64,000 bases of DNA from Bacillus sp. B15-48 (GCF_016879755.1 NZ_WOFU01000002.1:496001-560000), one strand, 5' to 3'; shown: positions 9,483-19,827, numbered from the stretch's first letter. The notes: generated by a model not told the origin, from the sequence alone. A program made the numbers and translations.

Positions 9483-10376
9483 TCAGGAAGTCCTTAACCC
9501 GATGAGATCAGTGATCTCCTCAAGTAAGAGTGTGTCAAGTCCAGTGGATGTTAATAGTTCTTTAGCTTGTTGAATATGATTGTTCAACGCATCTTTGGCA
9601 CCTGATAAGGACAATAAGGCAGGGTATGTATTTTTCTCATTTCCAGCATCGCTACCAATCGGCTTCCCCATTTCAACTTCATTTCCCTCTATGTCAAGAA
9701 TGTCATCCCTAATTTGGAAAGCCAGCCCGATATGGTAGGCGAACTTCTGTAGTTTCTCTTTAACCTCTGAATTCGCTTTCGCTATTTCGGCACCAGCTAA
9801 AACAGAATAACTCAATAAACGACCTGTTTTATTCACATGAATCTCTTCTAATTCATTAATGGAAAGTTGTTTTTTCTCTCCGTCCATATCTCTTACTTGA
9901 CCACCGACCATTCCCTCAGCACCTGCTGCATCTGATAATTGTGTTAGCAATGCCAGTTTTACATGCGCATCAATCTCATTACAAGTCGAGATCAGTTTAA
10001 AGCTTAATGTGAGCAAGGCATCCCCTGCTAAAATGGCCGTAGCTTCACCAAATACTTTGTGATTTGTTGGTTTCCCTCTTCGAAGGTCATCGTCATCCAT
10101 ACTTGGTAAATCATCATGTATTAAGGAATATGTATGAATCATTTCAATGGCTGCAGCAACATCAACCCCATTTTCTGGTTGATACCCAAAGGCCTTTAAT
10201 GTTGCGAATAACAATAGTGGCCTTATTCTCTTTCCACCTGCCTGTAATGAGTATAACATTGAGTCTTTTAGCATTTTCGGTGCTTCTAATGCTATTATAG
10301 CTTCGGTTAAGCGCTGTTCAACAACGGGTTTATATTGCGAGATAAAGGGTTTCAAAACTGCCATTTGCATCATCAT
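9483..10376 (-). CDS. ispA: farnesyl diphosphate synthase (IspA)
   Basis: A class I trans-prenyltransferase of about 297 residues making farnesyl diphosphate from IPP and DMAPP. The first Asp-rich motif is [14 protein letters not shown] (near residue 95), the second is [12 protein letters not shown], and [10 protein letters not shown] marks the substrate site. It overlaps the end of xseB by 4 nt. Several in-frame ATGs sit at the start (10376, 10373, 10370, 10364), so the exact start is open; GAGGAGGA lies just upstream. Confidence 0.95.
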   Translation of the reverse strand: MMMQMAVLKPFISQYKPVVEQRLTEAIIALEAPKMLKDSMLYSLQAGGKRIRPLLLFATLKAFGYQPENGVDVAAAIEMIHTYSLIHDDLPSMDDDDLRRGKPTNHKVFGEATAILAGDALLTLSFKLISTCNEIDAHVKLALLTQLSDAAGAEGMVGGQVRDMDGEKKQLSINELEEIHVNKTGRLLSYSVLAGAEIAKANSEVKEKLQKFAYHIGLAFQIRDDILDIEGNEVEMGKPIGSDAGNEKNTYPALLSLSGAKDALNNHIQQAKELLTSTGLDTLLLEEITDLIGLRTS

Positions 10377-10606
10377 TCCTCCTCATTAATTGTAAACTCA
10401 ACCGTTTGACCATCATCCGTTAATATTTGAGTTAACTGATTTTCGACATTCTTTAATTTATTGTGACAAAGTTTAGAAAGCTCCATCCCTTCTTTATAAA
10501 AGCTAATCGCCTCTTCCAGAGGAACATCACCTTCTTCAAGCTTTTCAACAATCTCTTCCAATTTTTCCATCGCTTCTTCAAATGTTAACTTTTTATCATT
10601 TGTCAT
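10373..10606 (-). CDS. xseB: exodeoxyribonuclease VII small subunit
   Basis: A 77-residue, largely helical protein with the family pattern [20 protein letters not shown] at its start and [20 protein letters not shown]. XseB subunits bind along XseA to form exonuclease VII. It overlaps xseA by 11 nt and ispA by 4 nt, indicating translational coupling in one operon. Confidence 0.95.
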   Translation of the reverse strand: MTNDKKLTFEEAMEKLEEIVEKLEEGDVPLEEAISFYKEGMELSKLCHNKLKNVENQLTQILTDDGQTVEFTINEEE

Positions 10607-11957
10607 TTCGATTCCTCTCCTCAGTAATATTCATAACAACACATTTTATTTTCCCATCGGAAACTTGTACTGTTAACTGGTCTTCTGTTTTTACTTGTGA
10701 AACGTTTTTTATTAGCTTACCATCCTCGTTATACGCTAAACTATATCCACGATCCATAATTTTTAATGGGCTTAAAGCTTCAAGTGTAGCGATTACCCTT
10801 GAAAATTCTTTTTGCTGTTTTATAAGGGTTTCTTTCATTCCTCTGTTTAACGCTCTTGTTAGGCGAGTATGTTCCTCTAGCGAAAGCTTCAGTAATTCCT
10901 CAGGATGATGACGGACAAATCTTTTTTTTAGTTGATTAAAATTTTCTTCTTTTGTTATTGATAATTTTTTTGTACTACGAACCAATGCTTCCGTCATTTT
11001 ATCTAGCTGCTCTAGCTTTTGTTCATAAAGTCTTCGCGGGTACCGAAATGCATAAGACCGTTTTAAACGATCATACCTTTCTTGCTGAAGGCTTATTTTT
11101 TCTTTCATCCCTCTAAATAACCTTGCTTGACGATTCAATACTCTTTCCATTAATTCATTGATATGTGGAACCGCAATTTCTGCTGCCGCAGTTGGTGTTG
11201 GTGCCCGCGTGTCAGCAACAAAATCGGCAATGGTAAAATCTGTCTCATGGCCTACGGCGGATATAATTGGGATTGTTGAAGCGAAGATTGCTCTGGCTAC
11301 GCTTTCTTCGTTAAATGTCCATAATTCTTCAATCGATCCCCCACCTCTTCCAACAATGAGGACATCTATATCATTTCGTTCATTCGCTTTTCCAATTGCC
11401 TTTACAACCGATGAAGCTCCTTGCTCTCCTTGAACTAAAGCTGGAAAGATAAGAATATTAGCAATCGGAAATCGTCGTTTAATCGTCGTTAAAATATCAC
11501 GGATGGCGGCGCCAGTTGGTGAAGTTATCACTCCAACAGTTTGCGGGTGTTGAGGAAGTGGTTTTTTGTTATCAGGAGAAAACAGGCCTTCCTTCTGTAA
11601 ACGTTCTTTCATTTGTTCATATGCTAAAAATAAATCCCCAATTCCGTCCGGTTGCATTTCCTTTACATAGATTTGATATTGTCCGCTCGACTCGTACACA
11701 GAGATATCACCTGTTATCAGGACCTTCATCCCGTTTTCAGGAAGAAACTTCATTGAACGATTATAACTTGCAAACATAACAGCAAGAATGCGTGCTTTTT
11801 CGTCCTTCAATGTAAAATACATGTGACCGCTCGAATGTTGCTTAAAATTAGAAATTTCCCCTCTTACAAAAACATCCTGTAAGTGGGGGTCAGCATCAAA
11901 TTTTCGTTTTATGTATTTTGTTAAAGCTTGAACCGTTAAGTATTTTTCACTCATCAT
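10596..11957 (-). CDS. xseA: exodeoxyribonuclease VII large subunit
   Basis: The catalytic subunit of exonuclease VII, which degrades single-stranded DNA. It has an N-terminal OB-fold ([20 protein letters not shown] split near residues 25-45), the core nuclease domain with [26 protein letters not shown] and [23 protein letters not shown], then a coiled-coil region and a C-terminal MDRGYSL motif. I use the ATG at 11957 since the one at 11963 abuts the TAGGTAGGG site; ATG 11954 is equally possible. Length is about 453 residues, normal for the family. Confidence 0.95.
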   Translation of the reverse strand: MMSEKYLTVQALTKYIKRKFDADPHLQDVFVRGEISNFKQHSSGHMYFTLKDEKARILAVMFASYNRSMKFLPENGMKVLITGDISVYESSGQYQIYVKEMQPDGIGDLFLAYEQMKERLQKEGLFSPDNKKPLPQHPQTVGVITSPTGAAIRDILTTIKRRFPIANILIFPALVQGEQGASSVVKAIGKANERNDIDVLIVGRGGGSIEELWTFNEESVARAIFASTIPIISAVGHETDFTIADFVADTRAPTPTAAAEIAVPHINELMERVLNRQARLFRGMKEKISLQQERYDRLKRSYAFRYPRRLYEQKLEQLDKMTEALVRSTKKLSITKEENFNQLKKRFVRHHPEELLKLSLEEHTRLTRALNRGMKETLIKQQKEFSRVIATLEALSPLKIMDRGYSLAYNEDGKLIKNVSQVKTEDQLTVQVSDGKIKCVVMNITEERNRNDK

Positions 11958-11999
11958 TATCATCCCTACCTAATACACATTGATTAATAGCAAGACAAG

Positions 12000-12199
12000 A
12001 CACTGCTAAATTTCTAAAATTTTAATGATGTAAAAAGTGAAACTTCATTCAGGAGGGTTCCCCATTGAATGTTAGTCGCTCGAGTTAAATAAAAACTGCC
12101 TATATCTATTATAAGTTTTGAAATTCCATTCGTCACTGTTACAGATGGAATGATGCTCTCAAAGCTTACCAGATACAGGCAGTTAAATTATTGCATCTA
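12000..12199. repeat. intergenic region with two structured elements (xseA-folD gap)
   Basis: The gap has no gene. At 12046-12071 CATTCA / TGAATG flank a GGG/CCC core; this hairpin with flanking ACTT and TTAGT resembles a short repeat often seen between Bacillaceae genes, from memory rather than a search. At 12094-12184 three nested stems form a long imperfect inverted repeat that doubles as the folD terminator. Confidence 0.4.
12094..12184 (-). terminator. folD terminator with long nested stem
   Basis: The outer stem pairs AACTGCCTGTATCT with AGATATAGGCAGTT (one mismatch), a middle stem pairs AAGCTTTGA with a TTTTGAA-type partner, and an inner stem pairs ATTCCAT with ATGGAAT. TTTTTATTT follows on the minus strand, as expected for a terminator of folD. 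Confidence 0.55.
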
Positions 12200-13072
12200 T
12201 TAGTGATGTGTTCTTTGAAGCTTAGCGAGGTGATTTTTTGCTGATTTCAATGTATTATACATTAGCATCGTAATGGTCATTGGACCTACTCCTCCAGGTA
12301 CTGGAGTAATAAACGCAACGACTTCTTTTACCTCCTCATATCGAACATCTCCACATAATTTTCCATCCTGATTTCGGTTAATGCCGACATCAATGACAAC
12401 TGCATCAGAATTCACGTGATCCTTTGTTATAAAACCTTCTATCCCAACAGCTGCAATTAGGATATCGGCGGTTTTCGTATATTCTTCCAGGTTTTTTGTT
12501 CTTGAATGACAATATGTAACAGTAGCATTTTCATTCAATAATAACTGTCCAATCGGTTTCCCAACGATATTGCTACGTCCGACCACAACAGCGTGCTTGC
12601 CTTCGATTTGAATCCCTGCTTCTTTAAGCATAACCATGATGCCATATGGGGTACAAGGTAGAAACGCATCTTGACCAATCATCATTCTACCGACATTGAC
12701 GGGATGGAAACCGTCCACATCTTTTTCAGGAGAAATCTCCTCAATGACTTTTGTCTCACAAATATGCTCAGGTAATGGAAGTTGGACAAGAATTCCATGA
12801 ATTAAGTCATCATTATTCAACTGCTTTATTTTACTTAATAATTCTTCTTCTGTTACCGATTCCGGAAGTTCAATTTTAACCGAATACATTCCTAATTGCT
12901 TACATGTCTTCTCTTTACTATTTACATACGTTTGCGAGGCTTGGTTATCACCGACTAAAATAACAGCCAAACCAGGAGTGATGCCAGATTTCTTAAGCTG
13001 TTCTACCTCTTCGGCGATTTCGAGCTTTTTTTTCGCCGCAATTCCTTTCCCATCAATAATTGTTGCACTCAT
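12200..13072 (-). CDS. folD: bifunctional methylene-THF dehydrogenase/methenyl-THF cyclohydrolase FolD
   Basis: This enzyme interconverts 5,10-methylene- and 10-formyl-tetrahydrofolate using NADP, feeding purine and fMet synthesis. The 290-residue protein shows [13 protein letters not shown] (catalytic Lys), the FolD signature HPVNVGRMM, the cofactor loop [17 protein letters not shown] and the C-terminal [27 protein letters not shown] sequence precedes the ATG. Position between nusB and xseA is the usual one. Confidence 0.96.
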   Translation of the reverse strand: MSATIIDGKGIAAKKKLEIAEEVEQLKKSGITPGLAVILVGDNQASQTYVNSKEKTCKQLGMYSVKIELPESVTEEELLSKIKQLNNDDLIHGILVQLPLPEHICETKVIEEISPEKDVDGFHPVNVGRMMIGQDAFLPCTPYGIMVMLKEAGIQIEGKHAVVVGRSNIVGKPIGQLLLNENATVTYCHSRTKNLEEYTKTADILIAAVGIEGFITKDHVNSDAVVIDVGINRNQDGKLCGDVRYEEVKEVVAFITPVPGGVGPMTITMLMYNTLKSAKNHLAKLQRTHH

Positions 13073-13117
13073 AATATCTCCTCCTCTTTCTCATTAGAAA
13101 CCAAAACCAATAAATCA

Positions 13118-13507
13118 TTACAAATAATTTTGCTTTACTTTCGAAAGCACGCCATTTATAAATCTGCTAGATTGGTCATCGCCATAGATTTTCGCTATTT
13201 CGATTGCCTCGTCTAACACAACATTTGTAGGCACTTCTTTACAATGCAACATCTCAAAAACAGCTAGTCTCAGTAAACTTCTATCCACAGGGGCAAGTCG
13301 GTCCATTGTCCACTTTTCTAAGTGTGCCTTAATGACATTGTCTATCTCCTGCTGATTTTGAACCGTCCCTTCGACAAGCTTAGATAAATAAGGATCACTC
13401 TTTTCTTCATCAAGAACATGGTCAATAGCATCTACTATTTCAACCTTGCTTATATCGATTTGGAATAAAGCTTGTAATGCCTTTTCCCGTGCTGTTCTTC
13501 TTTTCAT
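13118..13507 (-). CDS. nusB: transcription antitermination factor NusB
   Basis: A 129-residue all-helical protein starting MKRRTAREKALQALFQID, the family hallmark, with RSLLRLAVFEML and LDEAIEIAKIYGDDQSSRFINGVL in separate blocks. NusB with NusE binds boxA RNA of rRNA operons. ATG 13507 matches homologues; a TTG at 13516 lies very close to the AAGGAG site and is less likely. Confidence 0.95.
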   Translation of the reverse strand: MKRRTAREKALQALFQIDISKVEIVDAIDHVLDEEKSDPYLSKLVEGTVQNQQEIDNVIKAHLEKWTMDRLAPVDRSLLRLAVFEMLHCKEVPTNVVLDEAIEIAKIYGDDQSSRFINGVLSKVKQNYL

Positions 13508-13684
13508 TTTTTCCAAAACTCCTTTACGACTGTATACCTTGTCTATTCATAACAAGATAATAGCATACCATGATGCAGATGCGAATACTTCTATCTTATT
13601 TTTACTTTTCCTTCGAACTTTATCAAGTCCATTTGAATCCAGTCGCAGAAAATCGAGAATATTGTCGAAATTATATGAACAGCA

Positions 13685-13718
13685 AAAAAACCAAAGACAG
13701 AAATCGCCTTTGGTTTTT
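13685..13718 (-). terminator. terminator of the accB-accC-yqhY operon
   Basis: AAAACCAAAG / CTTTGGTTTT stem with T7 after it on the minus strand, immediately downstream of the yqhY stop. Confidence 0.8.
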
Positions 13719-13722
13719 CACC

Positions 13723-14133
13723 TTACACTTCTTCCTCAAATTCATTTTCGAGCTTTTGGTTTTCAAATTGAATCCCTACAACATGAACATTTACTTCAGC
13801 TGTTTCCAATGCAGTCATATTTAGAAGCGCTTCCCTAATATTATTCTGAATTTGTTGAGCAACATTTGGAATCGAAAGACCAAACTTCATAGAGCAATAA
13901 ACATCTACCTTAATACCCTCGTCAGCCAATTCAACGCGAATGCCTTTTCCATGATTTTTTTTACCGAGTCGTTCAACAACTCCAGAAGCAAATCCACCTC
14001 TCATTTGCGAAACTCCATCGACTTCTGAGGCTGCAATTCCAGCGATTACTTCGATAACCTCAGGAGCAATCTCAACCTTTCCAAGGCTGTTATCGCCTTG
14101 CTTCATCTCGAGAACATGCTGCTGTTCACTCAT
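13723..14133 (-). CDS. yqhY: Asp23/Gls24 family protein YqhY
   Basis: A 136-residue DUF322/Asp23 protein with the typical blocks IEVIAGIAASEVDGVSQMRG, KGIRVELADEGIKVDVYCSM and a variable acidic tail. B. subtilis YqhY is encoded with accBC and is genetically linked to acetyl-CoA carboxylase activity. ATG 14133 follows CCTGGAGGTGAAGG, a strong ribosome-binding site, so the longer upstream frame is discarded. It is 16 nt after accC, ahead of a terminator, so it is the last gene of the operon. Confidence 0.92.
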   Translation of the reverse strand: MSEQQHVLEMKQGDNSLGKVEIAPEVIEVIAGIAASEVDGVSQMRGGFASGVVERLGKKNHGKGIRVELADEGIKVDVYCSMKFGLSIPNVAQQIQNNIREALLNMTALETAEVNVHVVGIQFENQKLENEFEEEV

Positions 14134-14149
14134 AGCCTTCACCTCCAGG

Positions 14150-15508
14150 TTATTCTTCTGACATAACGTCATATGTTTCTAAAAACTTGGTATTGAATTG
14201 GCCACCAACAAATTGCTCGTGATTTAGCAATTTAATGTGAAATGGTATCGTAGTATGAACTCCTTCAATCACAAACTCTGCCAGTGCCCGTTTCATACGA
14301 CTAATCGCTTCTTCCCGACTGCTGCCGTATGATATGACTTTCGCAATCATGGAATCATAGTAAGGTGGAATTGTGTACCCAGGATAAGCAGCTGAATCAA
14401 CACGAACACCTAAACCACCTGGAGGAAGATACATTTTAATCTTTCCAGCTGATGGCATAAAGTTCTTTTCTGGATTCTCAGCATTAATACGACATTCGAT
14501 TGCCCATCCATTAAAAGTTACATCCTTCTGTTGCAAACTAAGCTTTTCGCCAGAAGCGACCATAATTTGCTCTTTGATTAAATCAACGCCGGTTACCATC
14601 TCCGTTACAGGATGTTCCACCTGAATTCGTGTATTCATTTCCATAAAGTAAAACTTACGATTGCGATAATCATATATAAATTCTACCGTGCCAGCGCCTG
14701 TATAAGCAACTGCTTTTGCTGCTTTTACTGCTGCAATTCCCATTTCTTCACGCATTTCCCCATCCAAAGCAGGTGATGGTGTTTCTTCAAGCAGCTTTTG
14801 TAACCTTCTTTGGATCGTGCAATCCCTTTCACCTAGGTGAATGGTATTTCCGTAATTATCAGCAAGCACTTGAATCTCTACATGACGAAAATCCTCGATA
14901 TATTTTTCAATATATACCCCAGGGTTGCCAAATGCTGTACTTGCTTCCCGCTGCGTAATATTAATCCCTTTAATTAAATCCTCTTCCGTCCTAGCAACCC
15001 GAATTCCTTTTCCACCGCCGCCAGCCGTTGCTTTAATGATCACAGGATACCCTATAGTATTCGCTAGTTCAACTGCTTCATCAGTATCTTTAATAATCCC
15101 TGTTGAACCAGGAACAATCGGAACATTGGCCTCTCGCATCGTTTCACGTGCCACATCTTTTGTTCCCATCTTTTGTATGGCTTCTGGTGTTGGCCCGACA
15201 AATGTAATATTCACCTCGCGGCACAATTCAGCAAAGTCGGCATTCTCCGCTAGGAAACCATAACCCGGGTGGATCGCATCACAGTCCGTCAATTTAGCCA
15301 CACTAATGATATTTGTAAAATTCAAGTAGCTATCTTTTGATAATTTTGGTCCGATGCAATAGGCTTCATCAGCTAACTGTACATGTAATGACTCTTTGTC
15401 CGCTTCAGAGTATACTGCAACAGATTCAATCCCTAACTCTCGACAGGCACGAATAATACGGACAGCTATTTCTCCTCGGTTCGCAATTAATAATTTCTTT
15501 ATCATCAT
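14150..15508 (-). CDS. accC: acetyl-CoA carboxylase biotin carboxylase subunit
   Basis: The ATP-grasp enzyme that carboxylates the biotin on AccB, the first step of fatty-acid synthesis. Its roughly 450 residues show [17 protein letters not shown], the ATP-binding loop [30 protein letters not shown], the carboxylase signature [15 protein letters not shown] and ECRINAENP. Two adjacent ATGs (15508, 15505) follow AAGGAG. It is 9 nt after accB and 16 nt before yqhY. Confidence 0.97.
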   Translation of the reverse strand: MMIKKLLIANRGEIAVRIIRACRELGIESVAVYSEADKESLHVQLADEAYCIGPKLSKDSYLNFTNIISVAKLTDCDAIHPGYGFLAENADFAELCREVNITFVGPTPEAIQKMGTKDVARETMREANVPIVPGSTGIIKDTDEAVELANTIGYPVIIKATAGGGGKGIRVARTEEDLIKGINITQREASTAFGNPGVYIEKYIEDFRHVEIQVLADNYGNTIHLGERDCTIQRRLQKLLEETPSPALDGEMREEMGIAAVKAAKAVAYTGAGTVEFIYDYRNRKFYFMEMNTRIQVEHPVTEMVTGVDLIKEQIMVASGEKLSLQQKDVTFNGWAIECRINAENPEKNFMPSAGKIKMYLPPGGLGVRVDSAAYPGYTIPPYYDSMIAKVISYGSSREEAISRMKRALAEFVIEGVHTTIPFHIKLLNHEQFVGGQFNTKFLETYDVMSEE

Positions 15509-15517
15509 AATCTCTCC

Positions 15518-16030
15518 TTATTCAGGTTTAACCAGGAATAAAGGCTGACCATATTCCACAAGCTGTCCATCTTTTACAAGCACTTCCACGATTTCACCAT
15601 TCACTTCTGCCTCAATCTCGTTAAATAACTTCATTGCCTCAACGATACATACAATTGAATCATTGCTTACCTTTGAACCAGGTTTAACGTACACATCCTC
15701 ATCAGGAGACGGAGATTGATAGAAAGTTCCAACCATTGGAGAAGTAATTTTGTGTAAATCTGTATCGTCATTCGGAACTTCTGATTTCGGCTCCTGCTTC
15801 GACTCTTCTTTTTGTACAATTGCCGCAACTGACTGCGCTGGTATTGAAGATGGTACTTCAGCAGGCGCAGACTTTGTTACCACAGGCTTTACCGGCTCAA
15901 CGACGACTTGCCTTTCAGTACTATTTTTTTTCATTTTTACTTTAGCTCCGTCACTTTCATATGTAAATTCTTCGATGTTCGATTGATCAATTAATTTTAT
16001 TAATTCCCTAATTTCTTGAACTTTTAACAT
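15518..16030 (-). CDS. accB: acetyl-CoA carboxylase biotin carboxyl carrier protein
   Basis: A 170-residue BCCP with an N-terminal [16 protein letters not shown] segment, a Pro/Ala/Val-rich flexible linker (about 38-80), and a C-terminal biotinyl domain bearing the biotinylation site [16 protein letters not shown]. The biotin Lys is in EAMKL. It heads the accB-accC-yqhY operon. The 290-nt upstream gap is AT-rich and must hold the operon promoter, but no element stood out clearly. Confidence 0.97.
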   Translation of the reverse strand: MLKVQEIRELIKLIDQSNIEEFTYESDGAKVKMKKNSTERQVVVEPVKPVVTKSAPAEVPSSIPAQSVAAIVQKEESKQEPKSEVPNDDTDLHKITSPMVGTFYQSPSPDEDVYVKPGSKVSNDSIVCIVEAMKLFNEIEAEVNGEIVEVLVKDGQLVEYGQPLFLVKPE

Positions 16031-16283
16031 GTTAGAGACACCCCTTGTTCATTCTTAAGATTTAAGTTTTTTTCTAATCAAGCGATTATGTAACAAACGC
16101 TACCTTCATAATGGCTTCTATTACTAGATACTAACACTATACGATAATACCACATAAAAGTTCAATATGTTACTATAATCATTCCTTGACCACCACTGAG
16201 TTTTCATACTATTGTATCTATTCTAATATTTTTTGAGTGAAAAGGGAAATTTTTTTACAAAATATTATTTGTACTAAAAATGG

Positions 16284-16308
16284 AAAAAGGCCGGAATATG
16301 CTCCGACC
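16284..16308 (-). terminator. spoIIIA operon terminator
   Basis: GGTCGGA / TCCGGCC hairpin (one G-U pair) followed by TTTTTCC on the minus strand, 14 nt after the spoIIIAH stop. Confidence 0.75.
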
Positions 16309-16321
16309 CCATTCCTAATAC

Positions 16322-16894
16322 CTATTTTTCAGGCTGAAAAGTTACAGCCACTGCTTGAAGTGCCCCTAGTTCATTTCGAACCATCTGAATAATTTCATTT
16401 GCCTCTGCAGTTGAATGGTCTTGTGCTTTAACAGTAATACGGACCTTTTCACCATCCGCACGTACTAATGCATCTCCATAACCCATTGTCCGAATTAAGG
16501 TTTCTAACACTTGTTCTTTTTGAGAAATTGCATCTAATTCTTTCATATCATTATAAGCTTCATTCCGTTGTTCAACAGGGAGATCTGTAGAGGCTACAAT
16601 ATCTTGAAGTTCAGCCTTCATTTCACTCCGTTGATCATTTAATTCAAGACGCAATGCCTCAAACTGTTCATCACTTGCAATTCCAGAAATAATTGTTTCA
16701 TCAGATTGCGTTTTTGCTGTTTCCGCATTTTCTTCCGATAAATTCTCTTCCTCTGTAACAGAATTCTCCTCCTGTTCACCGACTGTCGCAAAATTCCCCT
16801 GATTTGGATCTGGCGAAGTTATATAATAAACCGATAACACAACTACAAGACTAAGCATTGTTAACAACCATACTGTTTGTTTCTTTAATAACAT
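16322..16894 (-). CDS. spoIIIAH: stage III sporulation protein SpoIIIAH
   Basis: A mother-cell protein of 190 residues. It has one N-terminal membrane helix (residues 8-26), an acidic low-complexity linker rich in Glu (about 38-65) and a C-terminal ring-building domain related to EscJ/FliF (about 75-190). SpoIIIAH binds forespore SpoIIQ across the intermembrane space, forming the feeding-tube channel. It is the last gene of the operon, 3 nt after spoIIIAG. Confidence 0.95.
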   Translation of the reverse strand: MLLKKQTVWLLTMLSLVVVLSVYYITSPDPNQGNFATVGEQEENSVTEEENLSEENAETAKTQSDETIISGIASDEQFEALRLELNDQRSEMKAELQDIVASTDLPVEQRNEAYNDMKELDAISQKEQVLETLIRTMGYGDALVRADGEKVRITVKAQDHSTAEANEIIQMVRNELGALQAVAVTFQPEK

Positions 16895-16897
16895 GAA

Positions 16898-17560
16898 TTA
16901 ATCCCCCTTAGATTTTTTCGGCAAAACGGAAACTTTATGGCTTGGGACATCTAGTGTTCTCGTGACAGCTTCGATTATCCATTTTTGCACTTGGACATTT
17001 TCAGCCCCCTTAGCAATAACGAGCACACCTCGAATTGTCGGCTTCTTTGTTTCGATTACAATTGGCGTTTCGCTATCCCCTTCACGAATAATGACCAGTT
17101 GTTCATCCTTAGATAAATCCTCAACTGTACGTTTTCCCCCTTGTTGATCAACTTCATCAGTCGACTGCGACTGAGTTACCGTATTTTTTTCAAAAACTTT
17201 TTTTTCAGTAGCATCGACATTAACGACAACCGTCACTTCACCAACTCCCATAATGGTTTCAAGTGCTTCTTTGAGCTCTGTTTTATAGGCCTCCTCATAT
17301 TTAGCGATGATATTATTTTCAACCGACTTTTGTTGTCCAAATGCAGGTGCATCCTCCTGTTTATCTGACTGATTATTAAAGGCTGGCAAATCATTAGAGC
17401 TACTTGAATTGCCTCCAAACAAATTCGAAACGAGCATAACGGCGATTCCAAACAAAACAACGATAAGGAAGTATGGATATTTCCCCGGTTTCTTATCGGG
17501 CGAATTTTCTTTTTTAAATAGCCCATTTAACCAAGATTTAGGTCCTTTGTCATTGTCCAT
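16898..17560 (-). CDS. spoIIIAG: stage III sporulation protein SpoIIIAG
   Basis: A 220-residue ring protein of the SpoIIIA-SpoIIQ secretion complex. There is a basic cytoplasmic start, one membrane helix (about 29-47), a Ser/Asn-rich linker and a C-terminal ring-building motif domain including IMGVGEVTVVVNVDA and IRGVLVIAKGAENV. It lies 3 nt downstream of spoIIIAF. The length matches other Bacillus SpoIIIAG. Confidence 0.94.
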   Translation of the reverse strand: MDNDKGPKSWLNGLFKKENSPDKKPGKYPYFLIVVLFGIAVMLVSNLFGGNSSSSNDLPAFNNQSDKQEDAPAFGQQKSVENNIIAKYEEAYKTELKEALETIMGVGEVTVVVNVDATEKKVFEKNTVTQSQSTDEVDQQGGKRTVEDLSKDEQLVIIREGDSETPIVIETKKPTIRGVLVIAKGAENVQVQKWIIEAVTRTLDVPSHKVSVLPKKSKGD

Positions 17561-17563
17561 TTG

Positions 17564-18181
17564 TTATGTCCCCCCTTCAATGAAAAGTTCAATTGACGTT
17601 TTCGGAACATTCCACTTTTCAGATAATAAAGTGGAGATTTCATTGATGTGTTTTGATCTCTGTTCTGATGGAAGGGGTTGGGCTGTATCAATTTGTACTT
17701 CTTTTACGACTGCTACTGTATCATCCTCATCCCCTTGATTAACAATCCTTACTTTAATAGATTGCAAACTTTCAGGAGACAAATTCTCATCAATTTCATC
17801 AGCCTGTATTTCAATATTTGCAATTTTCATACCGTATTTTTCCATCAACTCCTCCTCTGCGTCCAACTGAAGCTGGACAGCTGTTTGTTTTAAAATATAT
17901 GCATGTTGGGAGGCTTGTATTTCTTTTTTCTGCATTTCTATTGAATTTTCTAGATTTTTATATTGATTTTCTCCTTGGAAATTCGTCATCGAAGCAATCG
18001 CTGTCTCAAAATCACTTGATATAACTTTATAAATTGGTGATAGAATGATAGAAATTAGCAGCAAGCTTATGACCACTTTTACGTATTTATGCAAACTGGA
18101 ATTTGGTAGAAGCATATCAATCACAGTTGCGATCAAAATAAATAATATAATATTCGTTATCCACGCTGTTAGAAAATCCAC
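17564..18181 (-). CDS. spoIIIAF: stage III sporulation protein SpoIIIAF
   Basis: A 205-residue protein with two N-terminal membrane helices (about 7-25 and 32-52) followed by a soluble domain with weak similarity to ring-building motifs. It is required for the SpoIIIA channel in the mother-cell membrane. The gene is 11 nt after spoIIIAE and 3 nt before spoIIIAG, consistent with a single transcript. Confidence 0.93.
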   Translation of the reverse strand: MDFLTAWITNIILFILIATVIDMLLPNSSLHKYVKVVISLLLISIILSPIYKVISSDFETAIASMTNFQGENQYKNLENSIEMQKKEIQASQHAYILKQTAVQLQLDAEEELMEKYGMKIANIEIQADEIDENLSPESLQSIKVRIVNQGDEDDTVAVVKEVQIDTAQPLPSEQRSKHINEISTLLSEKWNVPKTSIELFIEGGT

Positions 18182-18192
18182 TTTTGCTCCTC

Positions 18193-19392
18193 CTATCTCA
18201 CCATCATCGTCAAATTACCTGCTGCCACAATTATTGTAATAGTTAAAAAAAACATGAGCGAAACAATAGCTAGCGCGGCAAAAACATAAATTATGCTTTT
18301 GCTAATGACATCAAGACATTTAATAACAGGACCTCCTCCAAGTGGTTGTAGAAGAGCAGCAGCAAATTTATAGATAAAAGCGATGAGCAAAATTTTCACA
18401 GCGGGAAAAGCAGCAATAAGTAGAACAATTGCTACTCCTGCTATTCCAACTGTATTCTTTAATAAAAGCGAAGCACTAATTACCGTATCTGTTGCATCAG
18501 TAAAAAAGCGACCAATAACAGGGATAAAATTACTTGTCATAAACTTCGCAGTTCTTAAAGTAACTCCATCCGTTACCGCTGTAGCTGCTCCTTGGACAGA
18601 AATAACCCCAAGAAAGACGGTAAGAAATAATCCAAGCAGCGCAATGCTCCAATTGCGGAGAAGACCAGCTAACTGCGTCACTTTATAATGTTCTGATAAA
18701 ATACTAACGATACTAAGGACAGCTGAAAGTAATAATAACGGCAAAACCACATACTGAATAAAAATCCCACTTGTATTCATTAAAAACAGAATGACAGGAT
18801 GAAAAAAAGCTGCTGAGACAAATCCACCTGATGAGGCGATAAGTGCCAGTAAAAGCGGGATAAGAGCAAGAATAAAATGAATCATCCTGGCAATCGTTTC
18901 ATTCGTATAACCAATCACAACATGGAAGCTGTTTAATGCAATGATGATGAGTACCATAAAGACGATTGCATAAGCTACTTTACTGATGTTGCTTTTTTCA
19001 AAAGCATTTTGTAATGTTTGTAAAAAGATACTAAAAATCGTAAGGAGAATGAGCGAGCCAAGTAATTTTCCATTCGCAATAAACTCATGAAAAGTAAACT
19101 TTATGATTCCATTGAACCATTCTTGGAGACTAAATTTTTTCTCTCCTTTTATAAAATCATATAAACTTCCTTTTTGACTTTCTGGTAGAAATCCCCCATA
19201 CTCATTTAAAATATCTTCCCAAAACCGCTGTAATTCATCGATATTCAAGGCGTCTAACTGTTCCTCGGCAATCTCATCTGTATTGGCGGGATTACTGTTC
19301 ACTTCATTGCCAACAACAGCATGTACACTAGAGGAAAATGAAAAGAACATAAAAAGAACAGTGCTAAGAAGAATCGGCATCCGTTGCTTCAT
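18193..19392 (-). CDS. spoIIIAE: stage III sporulation protein SpoIIIAE
   Basis: A 399-residue polytopic membrane protein with a cleavable-looking signal sequence (residues 1-25, ending near SVHA), an extracellular segment with LDALNIDELQRFWEDI, and about seven or eight further membrane helices. It is the largest membrane component of the SpoIIIA complex. Start and length agree with homologues. The gene sits 31 nt after spoIIIAD. Confidence 0.95.
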   Translation of the reverse strand: MKQRMPILLSTVLFMFFSFSSSVHAVVGNEVNSNPANTDEIAEEQLDALNIDELQRFWEDILNEYGGFLPESQKGSLYDFIKGEKKFSLQEWFNGIIKFTFHEFIANGKLLGSLILLTIFSIFLQTLQNAFEKSNISKVAYAIVFMVLIIIALNSFHVVIGYTNETIARMIHFILALIPLLLALIASSGGFVSAAFFHPVILFLMNTSGIFIQYVVLPLLLLSAVLSIVSILSEHYKVTQLAGLLRNWSIALLGLFLTVFLGVISVQGAATAVTDGVTLRTAKFMTSNFIPVIGRFFTDATDTVISASLLLKNTVGIAGVAIVLLIAAFPAVKILLIAFIYKFAAALLQPLGGGPVIKCLDVISKSIIYVFAALAIVSLMFFLTITIIVAAGNLTMMVR

Positions 19393-19423
19393 TTTTTCAC
19401 CCCATCACAATATGATCCTTTCG

Positions 19424-19813
19424 TCATCCAGGGATTAGCTGGAGAATCGTTTCTATCAACACGCTTAAGATGGGTATCGCCATCGCTAGAATAAGGATCT
19501 TTCCTCCAAGTTCAATTTTTGAGGCGAGTGAACCTTGTCCGGCATCTTTCGTAATTTGAGCGGCAAACTCTGCAATATAAGCTATCCCGATAATTTTTAA
19601 AATCGTATCTACATAGATAAGGTTGACATTTGCAGTTATAGCTAGGGTTTGAATCATATTGATAATTAACTTAATTTGATCGACGAGGAAAAGAAAAATA
19701 ACACACCCTGTAAAAACAACGACTAAAAAAGCAAAATTAGGTTTTTGCTCTTTTAAGATAAGGGCAAGAAAGGTAGCAACAAGCGCAATTCCAATTATTT
19801 GTACAATTTCAAT
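19424..19813 (-). CDS. spoIIIAD: stage III sporulation protein SpoIIIAD, apparent AUU start
   Basis: A 129-residue membrane protein of the SpoIIIA channel with conserved blocks KEQKPNFAFLVVVFTGC and KIIGIAYIAEFAAQITKDAG. The coding frame extends well upstream of the first ATG (19657) with clear family sequence, but an in-frame TAA lies at 19819-19817. The only codon that fits the conserved N-terminus is ATT at 19813, read as M-EIVQIIGIAL. A strong GGGAGGG site lies 7-8 nt before it, just after the spoIIIAC stop. A gene finder limited to ATG/GTG/TTG would lose about 52 residues. Confidence 0.85.
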   Translation of the reverse strand: MEIVQIIGIALVATFLALILKEQKPNFAFLVVVFTGCVIFLFLVDQIKLIINMIQTLAITANVNLIYVDTILKIIGIAYIAEFAAQITKDAGQGSLASKIELGGKILILAMAIPILSVLIETILQLIPG

Positions 19814-19827
19814 TGCTTAGCCCTCCC

